Positions 54,112 to 63,359 of a stretch of 64,000 nucleotides of DNA are shown piece after piece (the first letter of the stretch is position 1; each line of letters starts with the position of its first letter). The DNA comes from Thermococcus sp. (GTDB lineage Archaea; Methanobacteriota_B; Thermococci; Thermococcales; Thermococcaceae): the NCBI RefSeq assembly GCF_027023865.1, contig NZ_JALVUC010000019.1, positions 170,486 to 234,485 on the forward strand, read 5' to 3'. The notes beneath the pieces are model-generated. The model did not search any database. It was given only the letters and a program-made list of their open reading frames with translations, and was not told the origin of the DNA. The position numbers and the translations under genes are program-made.

Positions 54112-55323
54112 GTGCTTCACCACATTAAGCTGATTTACGCTACCAAGAGTCGAAAGCTCGCCGGTAAAAAGATAGTCCTGGCAATTCCCGGAAGTATAGC
54201 GGCAGTTGAGTGCGTCAAACTCGCGAGGGAGCTGATAAGGCACGGCGCAGAGGTTCACACCGTGATGAGCGAGAACGCCCGGAAGATAATCCATCCCTAT
54301 GCCATGGAGTTTGCGACCGGAAATCCCGTCGTGACGGAGATTACCGGCTTCATCGAGCACGTTGAGCTGGCCGGGGAGCACGAGAACAAGGCCGATCTCA
54401 TTCTTGTCTGCCCTGCAACTGCCAACACTATAGGGAAGATAGCCTGCGGGGTAGATGACACGCCCGTTACAACCGTCGTGACGACCGCCTTTGCCCACAC
54501 ACCGATAATGATAGCCCCTGCAATGCACTCAACGATGTATAACCACCCGATAGTCAAAGAGAACATCGAGAAGCTTAGGAAGCTCGGCGTGGAGTTCATA
54601 GAGCCGCGCTTTGAGGAGGGCAAGGCCAAGGTCGCCTCCATAGACGAGATAACCTACCGCGTCATCAGGAAGCTTTACAAGAAGGACCTCACCGGAAAGC
54701 GTGTTTTGGTAACAGCTGGCGCAACGAGGGAGTACATAGACCCGATCCGTTATATAACCAACGCGAGTAGTGGGAAGATGGGTGTTTCCATTGCCGAGGA
54801 GGCGGAGCTGAGGGGAGCAGAGGTTACCCTAGTACGGACGAGGGGAAGTGTTCCAAGCCTCGTCGAGAACCAGGTTGAGGTTGAAACCGTCGAGGAAATG
54901 CTTGGAGCTATTGAGACCGAGCTGAACACGAAGGAGTACGACGTCATCGTTTTAGCGGCCGCAGTCAGCGACTTTAGGGTGAAGGAGAAAACAAACACAA
55001 AGATAAAGAGCGGAAGACCTCTAACGCTCGAGCTCGAGCCGACGCCCAAGATAATAGACCGCGTTAAGGGACTTCAGCCGGATGTTTTTCTTGTCGGATT
55101 CAAGGCTGAAACTGAACTGAGCGAGGAAGAACTCATAAGCGCGGCGAAAGGGCAGATTGGACGTGCTGGAAGCGATTTAGTGGTCGCCAACACCCTCGGG
55201 GCCTTTGGAAGTGATGATAACGAGGTTCTGCTTGTTGGAAGGGACTTCGTGAAGAGACTGCCGAGGATGAACAAACGGGAACTCGCAGAGCGGCTCTGGG
55301 ACGAGATAGTGAGGCTCCTTTGA
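54112..55323 (+). CDS. coaBC: Bifunctional phosphopantothenoylcysteine decarboxylase/synthetase
   Basis: A 403-residue coenzyme A enzyme. The N-terminal CoaC part binds FMN (KKIVLAIPGSIAAVECVKLA, ATANTIGKIACGVDD, MHSTMYNHPIV). The C-terminal CoaB part has VLVTAGATREYIDPIRYITN, VLAAAVSDF and LVGFKAETEL. It joins cysteine to phosphopantothenate and decarboxylates the product. GTG start at 54112 with GGGGGTG upstream; TATA GTTTTAACC at about 54070. It slightly overlaps the long reading of the mscS gene. Confidence 0.96.
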   Translation: MLHHIKLIYATKSRKLAGKKIVLAIPGSIAAVECVKLARELIRHGAEVHTVMSENARKIIHPYAMEFATGNPVVTEITGFIEHVELAGEHENKADLILVCPATANTIGKIACGVDDTPVTTVVTTAFAHTPIMIAPAMHSTMYNHPIVKENIEKLRKLGVEFIEPRFEEGKAKVASIDEITYRVIRKLYKKDLTGKRVLVTAGATREYIDPIRYITNASSGKMGVSIAEEAELRGAEVTLVRTRGSVPSLVENQVEVETVEEMLGAIETELNTKEYDVIVLAAAVSDFRVKEKTNTKIKSGRPLTLELEPTPKIIDRVKGLQPDVFLVGFKAETELSEEELISAAKGQIGRAGSDLVVANTLGAFGSDDNEVLLVGRDFVKRLPRMNKRELAERLWDEIVRLL

Positions 55324-55385
55324 AAGACGGGCGGAAGCCTTTTCTACCCTTTTTTCCTAGCCCTCAAAAATACAGGGGTGATAAA

Positions 55386-56192
55386 GTGGTTGGATGGGAG
55401 AACCAGATACCCTACATAGGGGTCACCTATTTCCAGCTTATATCCTCGTTGGTCCTACTGGTCGTGGGTTACGTAGTCACGAAGATACTCGTGGCGTTGT
55501 TCAAGAAGAGCATTGGTAAGACGAAGCTCCCACCGCTCGTCGTTGAGTTCCTCAGCAAGTTCCTGTCGATACTGCTCTATACGACGGTCATAATCCTTGG
55601 ACTTGGAGTGGTCGGCGTCTCCGTTTCTCCCTTGATACTCGGCTTATCTGCAGTTATCGGCTTAATCTTGGGCTTCGGCCTGCAGGATACGCTCACGAAC
55701 CTCGCCGCTGGAGTGTGGATAGCGGCTCTGAGGCCCGTTGACCTCGGTGAGGTCGTTGAAGTCGCCGGGAAGACGGGGAGCGTCAGCGGAATCGGCCTAA
55801 TGAGCACGGAACTAAAAACGCCGGACAATAAGCTCATAACTATACCCAACAAGCTCATATGGGGTAGCATAATCGTCAATCACACAAGGATGCCGACGAG
55901 GAGGGTCAACGTCGACATAGGCGTCGCCTACGGAACCGATCTAGACGGGGCGATAAAGCTCGCAATGGACCTCATAAGAGGCCATCCAAAAGTCCTTGAT
56001 GAGCCTGAGCCGACCGTCGTGGTAACCGCGCTCGTGGACTCCTCAATCAACCTCCAATTGAGGGCGTGGACTAAAACTGAAGATTACTGGACGGTCAAGG
56101 GAGACCTCACAAAGGGCATCTACGAGCTTTACACGAAGGAGGGCGTTGAGATACCCTTCCCGCAGCTGGATGTCCACCTGAAAAAGGGGTGA
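55386..56192 (+). CDS. mscS: Small-conductance mechanosensitive channel (MscS family)
   Basis: About 268 residues. Three membrane helices; the pore helix has GLSAVIGLILGFGLQDTLTN, with the Gly/Ala packing of TM3. The cytosolic beta domain follows (VDLGEVVEVAGKTGSVSGIG, VDIGVAYGTDLDGAIKLA) and ends in FPQLDVHLKKG. It releases solutes during hypo-osmotic shock. The GTG at 55386 follows GGGGTGATAAA; an upstream in-frame start at 55320 would overlap coaBC and lacks an SD. Confidence 0.93.
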   Translation: MVGWENQIPYIGVTYFQLISSLVLLVVGYVVTKILVALFKKSIGKTKLPPLVVEFLSKFLSILLYTTVIILGLGVVGVSVSPLILGLSAVIGLILGFGLQDTLTNLAAGVWIAALRPVDLGEVVEVAGKTGSVSGIGLMSTELKTPDNKLITIPNKLIWGSIIVNHTRMPTRRVNVDIGVAYGTDLDGAIKLAMDLIRGHPKVLDEPEPTVVVTALVDSSINLQLRAWTKTEDYWTVKGDLTKGIYELYTKEGVEIPFPQLDVHLKKG

Positions 56193-56302
56193 TCTTTGTC
56201 CTCTTTTCCCTTCTATTGCTTTGAAATTCTTTAACCGATTGTATCTGCAACGTCGGCGAAAGGTTCATATGTTCTGATTCACACCACCCGATGGTGATTT
56301 CC

Positions 56303-56983
56303 ATGAGGAGAATAGGCATTATCGGCGGGATGACTCCTGAATCAACGTGCTACTACTACCGAAACTACACCAAGATGAGCAGGGAGAAGTTTGGCCCCTT
56401 TACCTTCCCGGAGCTTGTAGTTTATTCCATAAACTTTGGGGAGTTCATGAACAGCCCAAACGGCTGGGAGGAAAGGAAGGAGATACTTATAAAGGCCGCC
56501 AAGGCCCTCGAGAGGGCCGGGGCCGAGATAATAGCCATGTCGGCCAATACCCCCCATATGGTTTTTCCTGAAGTTCAGAAAGCCGTTAACGTCCCAATGG
56601 TCAGCATAATCGACGCCCTTATCGAGGAGATGAAGCGCAGGGGCGTTAAAAGGGTTCTTCTACTCGGGACGAAGACGACGATGACAGCTGATTTCTATAG
56701 AAACGCCCTTCACGAGGCCGGCTTTGATGTGGTAACCCCGAGCGAGGAGGAGATGGACGAGGTTGACAGGATAATCTTCGAGGAGCTGTCCTTCGAGAAC
56801 CTGAGGAGCAAGCCCTACTTGGTAGAACTCGTCGAGAAGTACGCCAAAGATAAAGGCATCAACGGGGTAATCCTTGGCTGCACAGAGCTTCCGCTGGCGA
56901 TAAAGCCCAGCGATGTATCTGTTGAGGTCTTTGATACCGCCGCAATCCACATGAGGAAGCTGATTGAGCTTGCCTCCGGGTGA
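56303..56983 (+). CDS. Aspartate/glutamate racemase homologue lacking the first catalytic Cys
   Basis: About 226 residues. It starts RRIGIIGGMTPESTCYYYRN like YgeA/RacX-type racemases. The second catalytic Cys is present (LGCTELPLAI). The position of the first reads MSANTPHMV instead of C-N-T, so Ala replaces Cys. A two-base racemase would be impaired; it may act on one enantiomer only or on another substrate. SD GGTGATTTCC before ATG. Compare the intact-looking paralogue at 39591. Confidence 0.85.
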   Translation: MRRIGIIGGMTPESTCYYYRNYTKMSREKFGPFTFPELVVYSINFGEFMNSPNGWEERKEILIKAAKALERAGAEIIAMSANTPHMVFPEVQKAVNVPMVSIIDALIEEMKRRGVKRVLLLGTKTTMTADFYRNALHEAGFDVVTPSEEEMDEVDRIIFEELSFENLRSKPYLVELVEKYAKDKGINGVILGCTELPLAIKPSDVSVEVFDTAAIHMRKLIELASG

Positions 56984-57022
56984 TTTTTAAGCTCAACTTC
57001 CCCCTTCTTCCTGGTGAGAAAA

Positions 57023-57316
57023 GTGGAGATACGGGAATTCCAGGAGATTATTAAGGACATTTACTTCCACAAGGACTCAAAGAGGGGCGTTGAGAGAACA
57101 TTTCTCTGGTTCATTGAGGAGGTCGGCGAGCTGAGCGAGGCGATACGGAAGCGTGATATAGAATCTATGGAAGAGGAGTTTGCGGACGTTTTAGCGTGGC
57201 TTGCGAGCTTGGCCAATCTCCTCAGGATAGACCTTGAGGATGCCGCAAAGAAGAAGTATCCGGGAGTTTGCCCCTACTGCGGGAAGAATCCCTGTGAGTG
57301 CAAGGAGAAGTTCTGA
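57023..57316 (+). CDS. MazG-like nucleotide pyrophosphohydrolase
   Basis: A 97-residue protein. The MazG metal motif is EEVGELSEAIRKRD ... EEEFADVLAWLASLAN, supplying E-x-x-E and E-x-x-D. The C-terminus adds a small zinc knuckle, CPYCGKNPCECKEKF. It likely hydrolyses non-canonical NTPs. GTG 57023 follows GGTGAGAAAA; an in-frame GTG at 57014 overlaps that SD. No partner genes in the same direction. Confidence 0.88.
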   Translation: MEIREFQEIIKDIYFHKDSKRGVERTFLWFIEEVGELSEAIRKRDIESMEEEFADVLAWLASLANLLRIDLEDAAKKKYPGVCPYCGKNPCECKEKF

Positions 57317-57345
57317 AAATGGTAAAAGGGACAGAAATGAAAGGA

Positions 57346-57696
57346 TCAGAAAGGCTCTGCTGCAGGTTTGGCCGGGCTTGGAGTGTTCTCTGGGGGCAGT
57401 GATATTGCACCTATCAGGATTATCAGGCCACCGACCAGCGAGTTGAAGATCAGCGATAGAATCGACGGTATGAGCACCTTGCCCTTCGCCCCCTTGTAAC
57501 GGCCTTCGTCGATCAACCGGAGCGCGTCCTTTGCCCTGAAGTGGGTTCACACCGCTATAGCCAGCGGGATCCAGGCGACAATTATGCCAAAACCGATGCT
57601 GTTAACTGTAATCCCCAAGAACATCAAAACACCTATAATTAGGTTTATTATGTCGCCGATATGTATCAGATTTTTTGCGGAACTAGGGTCACCCAT
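57346..57696 (-). pseudogene. Two-helix membrane protein gene with in-frame TGA
   Basis: ATG 57696 reads MGDPSSAKNLIHIGDIINLI and a hydrophobic stretch to WIPLAIAV. It then meets TGA at 57547-57549 (codon 50). The frame continues THFRAKDALRLIDEGRYKGA, a second helix, and PSPAKPAAEPF to the stop at 57346, 116 codons in all. Resembles small archaeal membrane proteins with a dimerising helix pair and a basic loop. TGG to TGA is the simplest lesion. No tryptophan or selenocysteine recoding is known in this group. Confidence 0.65.
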
Positions 57697-57863
57697 GGTA
57701 TCACCGGTGATAGTTCGGCTTTCATCTATAAAAAATTTTGTGCTTTGAAGAGCTTAATCGAGCGTTGATGTTCATAATTGTGGCCATTAAGATATACATC
57801 TAAACGAAAAGATTTTTATACTTTGGCGGGCACTCTTCCATGCAGCAAACAGAGGTGATGTGC

Positions 57864-59285
57864 ATGCATGAACTTGTTGAGTTTGCCGTAGGGCGGGCCT
57901 TGGAACTCGGCGCCGACTACGCGGAGGCGCGCTTTGAGGAGAAGAACGGCACTTCTCTGAGCATGAAGAACGGGAACCCGGAAGGGCTGGAAGTTCTAGC
58001 CAAGAAAGGCATTGGCGTAAGGGTCTTAGTGGACGGAGGAATGGGCTTCGCCTCAACCAACGTTCTGACAAAGGAGAGTGTTGAGGGGGCGGTTAAGAAG
58101 GCGGTGGAGCTAGCCAGAGCGGCCTCTAGGGTGAGGAACGAGCCGATACGCTTCAGCGATGACGACTTCCACAGCGTTCATTATGAGATCAAGATGAAAA
58201 AGGACTTCCGAGACGTCTCCCCGGAGGAGAAGCTCGAACTCCTGAAGAAAATCGACGAGGAGGTAAAAGACACCGGCGTAAACGTCCCGATGAGATACCT
58301 TCTGTACTCCGACCAGATGTGGCACAAAATAATAGCCCACAGCGACGGGGCATTCATTGAGAGCTTCATCCCCCGTGTCTCAACCACCTACAACCTTGTT
58401 GTCCTCGAGAACGGTCAGATGGAGCAGGCACCCTTCGTGCAGAGGGCCTTTTCGGGAGGCCTTGAGCTCATAGAGAAGGATGAACCGTGGAACTGGGCGG
58501 TCAAGGACGTGCAAGCTTTAAAGAGACTAATCACCGAAGGCAAGAAGCCACCGGAGGGAAAGGTAGACCTCGTAATAAGCCCCGAAGTGGCCGGCATAGC
58601 GGTTCACGAGAGCGTTGGCCACCCCTACGAATCCGACAGGATATTCGGAAGGGAAGCCGCCCAGGCGGGCGAGAGCTTCGTTAAGCCGAACATGCTCGGC
58701 GAGAGGATAGGGAGCGAAGCAGTTACTGTCATCGAAGACCCTACGATACCCAACAGCTGGGGGTTCTACCTCTACGATGATGAGGGCGTTAAAGCCCGCC
58801 CGAGATACCTCATTAGGGACGGAATCATCACCGAGTTCCTCACGAACCGTGAATACGCCTACAAGCTCGGGCAGAAGTCGAACGCCGCGGCCCGTGCCAT
58901 CAACTACAACCGCGAGCCTATCGTGAGGATGGCAAACACCTACCTCGCCCCGGGAGACCACTCCTTCGAGGAGCTGATTGAGGATGTGAAGCTCGGCGTT
59001 TACATGGTGAGCTTCAACGAATGGAACATCGACGACCGCAGGTATCAGCAGAGGTACATAGGCAGGGAGGCCTACCTCATCGAGAACGGTGAGATAAAGC
59101 ACCCGGTGAGGAGACCTATCCTTGAGATAACGACGAGGGCACTGTGGAGCAGCGTTGACGCCGTAGGAAAGGAGATTGCCTTCTATCCAGGAACCTGTGG
59201 TAAAGGCGAGCCCGGTCAGGGCGTTCCAGTCTGGATGGGCGGGGCGCACGCAAGGCTCCGCAACATTCCACTTAGGAGGCCGTGA
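57864..59285 (+). CDS. tldD: TldD-type metallopeptidase subunit (pair 2)
   Basis: About 473 residues with the HExxxH motif in AVHESVGHPYESDRIF. The N-terminal part is about the same length as in pair 1; this copy has a longer C-terminal half (FNEWNIDDRRYQQRYIGREA) and ends in a Gly-rich region (CGKGEPGQGVPVWMGGAHAR). ATG 57864 follows GAGGTGATGTGC; upstream ATGs at 57840 and 57858 overlap that SD. TATA GATTTTTATACTT at about 57810. Followed after 10 bases by its tldE. Confidence 0.93.
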   Translation: MHELVEFAVGRALELGADYAEARFEEKNGTSLSMKNGNPEGLEVLAKKGIGVRVLVDGGMGFASTNVLTKESVEGAVKKAVELARAASRVRNEPIRFSDDDFHSVHYEIKMKKDFRDVSPEEKLELLKKIDEEVKDTGVNVPMRYLLYSDQMWHKIIAHSDGAFIESFIPRVSTTYNLVVLENGQMEQAPFVQRAFSGGLELIEKDEPWNWAVKDVQALKRLITEGKKPPEGKVDLVISPEVAGIAVHESVGHPYESDRIFGREAAQAGESFVKPNMLGERIGSEAVTVIEDPTIPNSWGFYLYDDEGVKARPRYLIRDGIITEFLTNREYAYKLGQKSNAAARAINYNREPIVRMANTYLAPGDHSFEELIEDVKLGVYMVSFNEWNIDDRRYQQRYIGREAYLIENGEIKHPVRRPILEITTRALWSSVDAVGKEIAFYPGTCGKGEPGQGVPVWMGGAHARLRNIPLRRP

Positions 59286-59295
59286 GGTGGTAAAG

Positions 59296-60618
59296 ATGTT
59301 CGACGTTAACGAACTCATTCTGAAAAAGGCTAAGGAGCTCGGCTTTAGTGACGTGGTCGTTCTCAGCCACGAGGGTAACAGGAGGCAGGTCCGCTTCGCC
59401 AACAACGAGATAACCGTTGCCAAGAACTGGCACGAGAGGAAAGTTGAGCTCTTCGTCGAGCTGGAGAAGCGTGTCGCTGGAACAACGATAACCGAGCTGA
59501 GCGAGGAGAACATTGAACGCACTCTAAAAACGCTCCTGAGCAGTATGAAGGGAATGTCACCAAAGGAGGACTACTACGGAATAGCGGAGGGACCGTTCGA
59601 GTACAGGGACATCCCGGAGACCTTCGATAAATCCATCGTCGGACTCGACGAGCCGAACGAGTACGTTGAGAGGGCGATCAACGCGGCCCTTGAGGAAGGG
59701 GCAAAGCGCGTTGCAGGGGTTCTCTATACCGACTACGACAGACTCTACCTTACCACGAGCAGCGGCGTGGAAGCTTTTGACGAGGGAACCGGAATAGAGA
59801 TAAGCGTTCGCGCCTTCATCGGCGACCTCGAGAGCGGCCACGGCACGAACTCCGTAAGGGCTCTCAAGAAGTTCGATCCCGAGAGCGCCGGGAGAAAGGC
59901 CGGGGAGATAGCGAAGCTCGCCCAGAACCCTGAGCAGGGACCGGAAGGAAAGTTCGATGTGGTCTTCGACCCCCTTGCCTTCGCCAACCTGTTGAGCTAT
60001 ATGAGCTTTATGACGTCAGCCTACGCGGCGGAGGCCGGATTCAGCTTCCTCGTTAACAAGCTTGGCCAGAAGGTTGCGAACGAGATAGTGACCATCAAGG
60101 ACGTCGGCAACATGCCCAACGGTTACGGGAGCAGGAAGTTCGACGATGAAGGCGTCCCGACAAAGGAAACGGCGATAATCGAGAACGGAACCTTCAAGAC
60201 GTTCCTCCTCAATACAAGCCTCGCCAGGAAGTACGGAACCGAAACAACGGCCAACGCCGGCTTGGTGATGCCGCACGCGTGGAACATCGTCCTTGAACCT
60301 GGCGACTTCTCCAGAGAGGAACTCTTCAGCGGAGTGAAGAGGGGAATCTACATCACCAACGTCTGGTACACGCGCTTCCAGAACTACGTGACGGGGGACT
60401 TCTCGACGATCCCGAGGGACGGCATCTTCTTCGTCGAGAACGGCGAGCTTAGGCCGATAAGGAACATCCGCGTCAGTGACAACCTCGGGCGCATCCTTGA
60501 GAACGTCTCCGCTTTGACCAAGGAGAGCCATCACGTCCACTGGTGGGAGGTTGAGACGCCGGTAACTACACCCTACGTCCTGGTAAAGGACGTCGGGATA
60601 ACGAGGGCGACGAAGTGA
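59296..60618 (+). CDS. tldE: TldE/PmbA-type subunit (pair 2)
   Basis: About 440 residues without HExxxH. It has the partner signatures VEAFDEGTGIEISVRAFIGD, FDPLAFANLLSYMSFMTSAY and GTETTANAGLVMPHAWNIVL. ATG 59296 follows GAGGTGGTAAAG. Forms the protease chamber with the TldD at 57864. Pair 1 and pair 2 are clearly divergent in sequence, so they are old paralogues rather than a recent copy. A T-rich stretch after the stop (60620-60648) is a likely terminator. Confidence 0.93.
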   Translation: MFDVNELILKKAKELGFSDVVVLSHEGNRRQVRFANNEITVAKNWHERKVELFVELEKRVAGTTITELSEENIERTLKTLLSSMKGMSPKEDYYGIAEGPFEYRDIPETFDKSIVGLDEPNEYVERAINAALEEGAKRVAGVLYTDYDRLYLTTSSGVEAFDEGTGIEISVRAFIGDLESGHGTNSVRALKKFDPESAGRKAGEIAKLAQNPEQGPEGKFDVVFDPLAFANLLSYMSFMTSAYAAEAGFSFLVNKLGQKVANEIVTIKDVGNMPNGYGSRKFDDEGVPTKETAIIENGTFKTFLLNTSLARKYGTETTANAGLVMPHAWNIVLEPGDFSREELFSGVKRGIYITNVWYTRFQNYVTGDFSTIPRDGIFFVENGELRPIRNIRVSDNLGRILENVSALTKESHHVHWWEVETPVTTPYVLVKDVGITRATK

Positions 60619-60648
60619 TTTTTTGTTTTTCTTTGTGTTTTTTCCAAA
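60619..60648 (+). terminator. T-rich terminator after tldE (pair 2)
   Basis: Several runs of four to six T (TTTTTTG, TTTTTC, GTTTTTTCC) follow the stop, the usual form of archaeal intrinsic termination. The remaining ~200 bases to 60858 show no gene. Confidence 0.6.
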
Positions 60649-60857
60649 ACGCCAAGAAACGGTCTGAACTCCGATAACCCCATTATGGGGCTGAGAAGTA
60701 CAGGCCAAACAGGATATCGGAGGAGAGGTTTTGAATCGCTGAAATTAATGAGTTTAATTGACACTTGTCTCTCTGAATTCTGCATGCAATAGTGAATAAA
60801 CGCATCCAGCAAAAACATTAATAGGTTCCAGAGCGAACTCGTTGGTGTGGATCGGAC

Positions 60858-61934
60858 ATGCTGGAAACACTAAACGTACTCATGAGATTTTTCACGTGGG
60901 GATTTGCCACGTATCGTTGGTGGGGGAAGAAGGAGGATTTCATGCTCTTTCTATCCTTGGGTCTTTGGATAGATGTCCTTGCGGCCTTCTCTCAGGGGCC
61001 TATCCTTAAAACCCTTGGATTGCAGCCCAATCTGAGTGCGCTAGCTCCGCTGATGAGTATGCTCGCTATTGTTGAAGCCCTCCTTATGCTGGCGACGGCG
61101 GTAACCGTTAGAAAGAACCCTGGGGAACGTAGGGGTCAGCTGATCATATTTCTCAGCACAATTATTGGGATGTCATATATCCTCGCGGCAACCATTCTCA
61201 ACAGGTCGCCCGCCGTGCTCTTTGCATTTTCCGTTCCCTTCCTGGGCGTGGCTCTAATGCTGGTGGGATACTCATTGATAAAAGAGGAGATAGGTCTGAG
61301 GAGCACCGCCACACTCCTGCCCTTGGGGGCGCTCCTTCTCGGGACCATCAACCTTACGTACCCTATAACCATCTCAACTCCCCTGGCGAGCTATCTCTAC
61401 GGGCTGGGAGCACTTTTCAGGGCGATGATATTCATAGGGATGGCGAGGTACGCTTTCCTGCCCATCAAGCCACCCGAGATGCCTCTAACCGAGCTTCCCA
61501 CCGGCGCGTTCTACACAGAGGGTGGGAGGGTTTCCGATGTTATCATCCAGAAGATGCAGTCCAATGGAAATGGGGTTCTCATAACTAGAAGGTCGTTTCA
61601 GGGATTTAAACCAAAGTTTCCCGTGTTTTGGGTAACCAAGGTTGCCTCGGGAATAATAGAAGAGAATCTCATGGCAGTATCCCCGACAGACATAGGTATT
61701 CTCGTAGACCTCGTTAAGCGGCATCTCAAAAAAGGGCACTCCCTTGTGGTGATAGACTGTCTTGAATACCTTGTAATGGAAAACGACTTTGAGAACGCCT
61801 TCAAATTCCTGCTATCCTTGAAGGACACCACCGTGAAGTACAATGGAACTCTTATTGCGGTAGTTGAGCCATCCGCCTATCCCACGAAGCATATGACTAT
61901 GTTGACCAAGGAGTTGGAGAGACTGGAGCTTTAA
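60858..61934 (+). CDS. Seven-helix membrane protein with C-terminal DUF835 domain
   Basis: A 358-residue protein. About seven hydrophobic helices occupy residues 1-205. A cytosolic DUF835 domain follows (GVLITRRSFQGFKPKFPVFW, SLVVIDCLEYLVMENDFENA, GTLIAVVEPSAYPTKHMTML). DUF835 resembles a receiver or RecA-like core found in many Thermococcales proteins of unknown role. The layout suggests a membrane sensor. ATG 60858 follows GGTGTGGATCGGAC. Likely monocistronic. Confidence 0.85.
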   Translation: MLETLNVLMRFFTWGFATYRWWGKKEDFMLFLSLGLWIDVLAAFSQGPILKTLGLQPNLSALAPLMSMLAIVEALLMLATAVTVRKNPGERRGQLIIFLSTIIGMSYILAATILNRSPAVLFAFSVPFLGVALMLVGYSLIKEEIGLRSTATLLPLGALLLGTINLTYPITISTPLASYLYGLGALFRAMIFIGMARYAFLPIKPPEMPLTELPTGAFYTEGGRVSDVIIQKMQSNGNGVLITRRSFQGFKPKFPVFWVTKVASGIIEENLMAVSPTDIGILVDLVKRHLKKGHSLVVIDCLEYLVMENDFENAFKFLLSLKDTTVKYNGTLIAVVEPSAYPTKHMTMLTKELERLEL

Positions 61935-61976
61935 GGCGTCCCCATAGAAAGCCGTGCCTATGACTCTACCACGGGT

Positions 61977-62438
61977 TTATCCGAACAGTCCCAGCGCCGG
62001 CCCGATCGTGAGAGCCATGCTGAACAGCCCGCCGAGGAGGAGTGCAGGGAACGTCCTTTTCCACTCTATTGCGAGTATATAAGCAGCAAGAGCGCCGGTC
62101 CAAACCCCGGTTCCGGGCAGGGGTATCGCTACGAAGATGAAGAGACCCCAGAAGCCCCACTTCTCGAGGTATGGGTGGGCCTTTTTCCTCACGCGCTCGA
62201 CGTAGTAGAGGTAGAGGTGTGCGATTTTCTTCAGGGGTGTCTTTTCAAGCCAGAGCATGACCCTGTCAATGTAGGGCAGAACCACGGGAAGGACGAGCGA
62301 GAGCGTCAGAACACCGAGGGAAGCGGCCAAGATTGTTCCCAAAAGGGGATAACCCCTTCCGATGCCGTAAACTACAGCGTAGCGCCCCTCAAAGGTTGGG
62401 ACAAGGGAGAGTATGAAGACTTGAAGGAGACTATTCAA
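61977..62438 (-). CDS. COG2426 small membrane protein (putative small multidrug export)
   Basis: A 153-residue protein with four to five hydrophobic helices. FILSLVPTFEGRYAVVYGIG, KWGFWGLFIFVAIPLPGTGV and TGALAAYILAI are typical of COG2426. Export function is only an annotation in the family. It starts with TTG at 62438, overlapping the PAP2 gene by eight bases, so translation is coupled. Last gene of the operon 63892-61977. Confidence 0.85.
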   Translation of the reverse strand: MNSLLQVFILSLVPTFEGRYAVVYGIGRGYPLLGTILAASLGVLTLSLVLPVVLPYIDRVMLWLEKTPLKKIAHLYLYYVERVRKKAHPYLEKWGFWGLFIFVAIPLPGTGVWTGALAAYILAIEWKRTFPALLLGGLFSMALTIGPALGLFG

Positions 62439-63081
62439 CGTCGAACACCCCCAATTTAAGCGCGTTCACAATGGCACGGTAGTAGGGAAGCCACCACTCT
62501 TCGGTTAGTTCAACGAGAAGTCCAACCCACGGCCCGAGGAAGGCTGCAAAGAGGACGTCGCTGAACCAGTGAACGTGGAGTAAGAGCCGCGTTAGGGCTA
62601 TTGAAACAGCCCATCCCCACCAGAGGGGCCAGAGCTTTTTCCAGCGCCTGCTCAGGAAGTAGGCCAGAACGAAGGCTCTCGTAGTGTGACCAGAGGGGAA
62701 GGAGAAGTAGTCGGCGTTCTTTATTGACTCAATAAGGCCCCAGTGAACTTGAGCCTCCCCCGGCCTGGGAGCACCGACGAAAACCTTTAACAGGCCCACT
62801 ATAACCATGGAGACCGCAATACCCGCGGTTAGTTCGAGGGTGAACCTGCTTAACCTCCCCCTATCTTTGAAGTCCCACAGGAGGAAGAGCAGGATGTAGA
62901 GGGCAGTGAGGGCGAAGCTCGCCGTGTCCGTGAGGAGACTGACAAAGGAACCGCCTCCGGAGAGGGTGGAGTTGATGGAATTGTCCATACCTTTGAAAGC
63001 CCCCGTTATTTGAAGGGCGAATAGTAGGGCCAAAATCCCCGTTAAAATTACCAGTGTTTTGTATCCAACTTCCTTATTCAT
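62431..63081 (-). CDS. PAP2-family membrane phosphatase
   Basis: About 216 residues with six helices. The three phosphatase motifs are KVFVGAPRP (K-x6-RP), FPSGHTTR (PSGH) and LLLHVHWFSD (the R/H-x5-H-x3-D motif). It probably dephosphorylates polyprenyl pyrophosphate or lipid phosphate on the outer face. ATG 63081 follows GGACGGAGGG. It overlaps the upstream small membrane gene by eight bases and the downstream one likewise. Confidence 0.92.
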   Translation of the reverse strand: MNKEVGYKTLVILTGILALLFALQITGAFKGMDNSINSTLSGGGSFVSLLTDTASFALTALYILLFLLWDFKDRGRLSRFTLELTAGIAVSMVIVGLLKVFVGAPRPGEAQVHWGLIESIKNADYFSFPSGHTTRAFVLAYFLSRRWKKLWPLWWGWAVSIALTRLLLHVHWFSDVLFAAFLGPWVGLLVELTEEWWLPYYRAIVNALKLGVFDVE

Positions 63082-63358
63082 CCCTCCGTCCCTCCTTAAT
63101 AACAACTGCCGCAAAGAACAGTGCTATTATCAGGAATTCCAGCGAGTTCGTGATAAGCTCGACGGTGTTCGTCTCCAGATTGGGAAACACGATGTCTATG
63201 TGTTCCGCGAGTTCCTTTATCGCGTAGAGAAAGAACGCGAGAGAAACTACCAGGAACTTTCTAAGCCTCGTTCGTTGATACGCAATAAGGGATGCCCCAG
63301 TAAGGATGAGTGAAAAAGTGACAATACCCAGGCTTAGGAGTTGATCTATGTCCAGCAT
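63074..63358 (-). CDS. Small three-helix membrane protein
   Basis: A 94-residue protein: LLSLGIVTFSLILTGASLIA, FLVVSLAFFLYAIKELAEHI and ITNSLEFLIIALFFAAVVI, ending KEGRRDE. The layout resembles small membrane partners encoded next to winged-helix regulators in Thermococcales. ATG 63358 overlaps the region just past the stop of the regulator gene, with GAAGGTG as SD. Function unknown. Confidence 0.75.
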   Translation of the reverse strand: MLDIDQLLSLGIVTFSLILTGASLIAYQRTRLRKFLVVSLAFFLYAIKELAEHIDIVFPNLETNTVELITNSLEFLIIALFFAAVVIKEGRRDE

Positions 63359-63359
63359 T

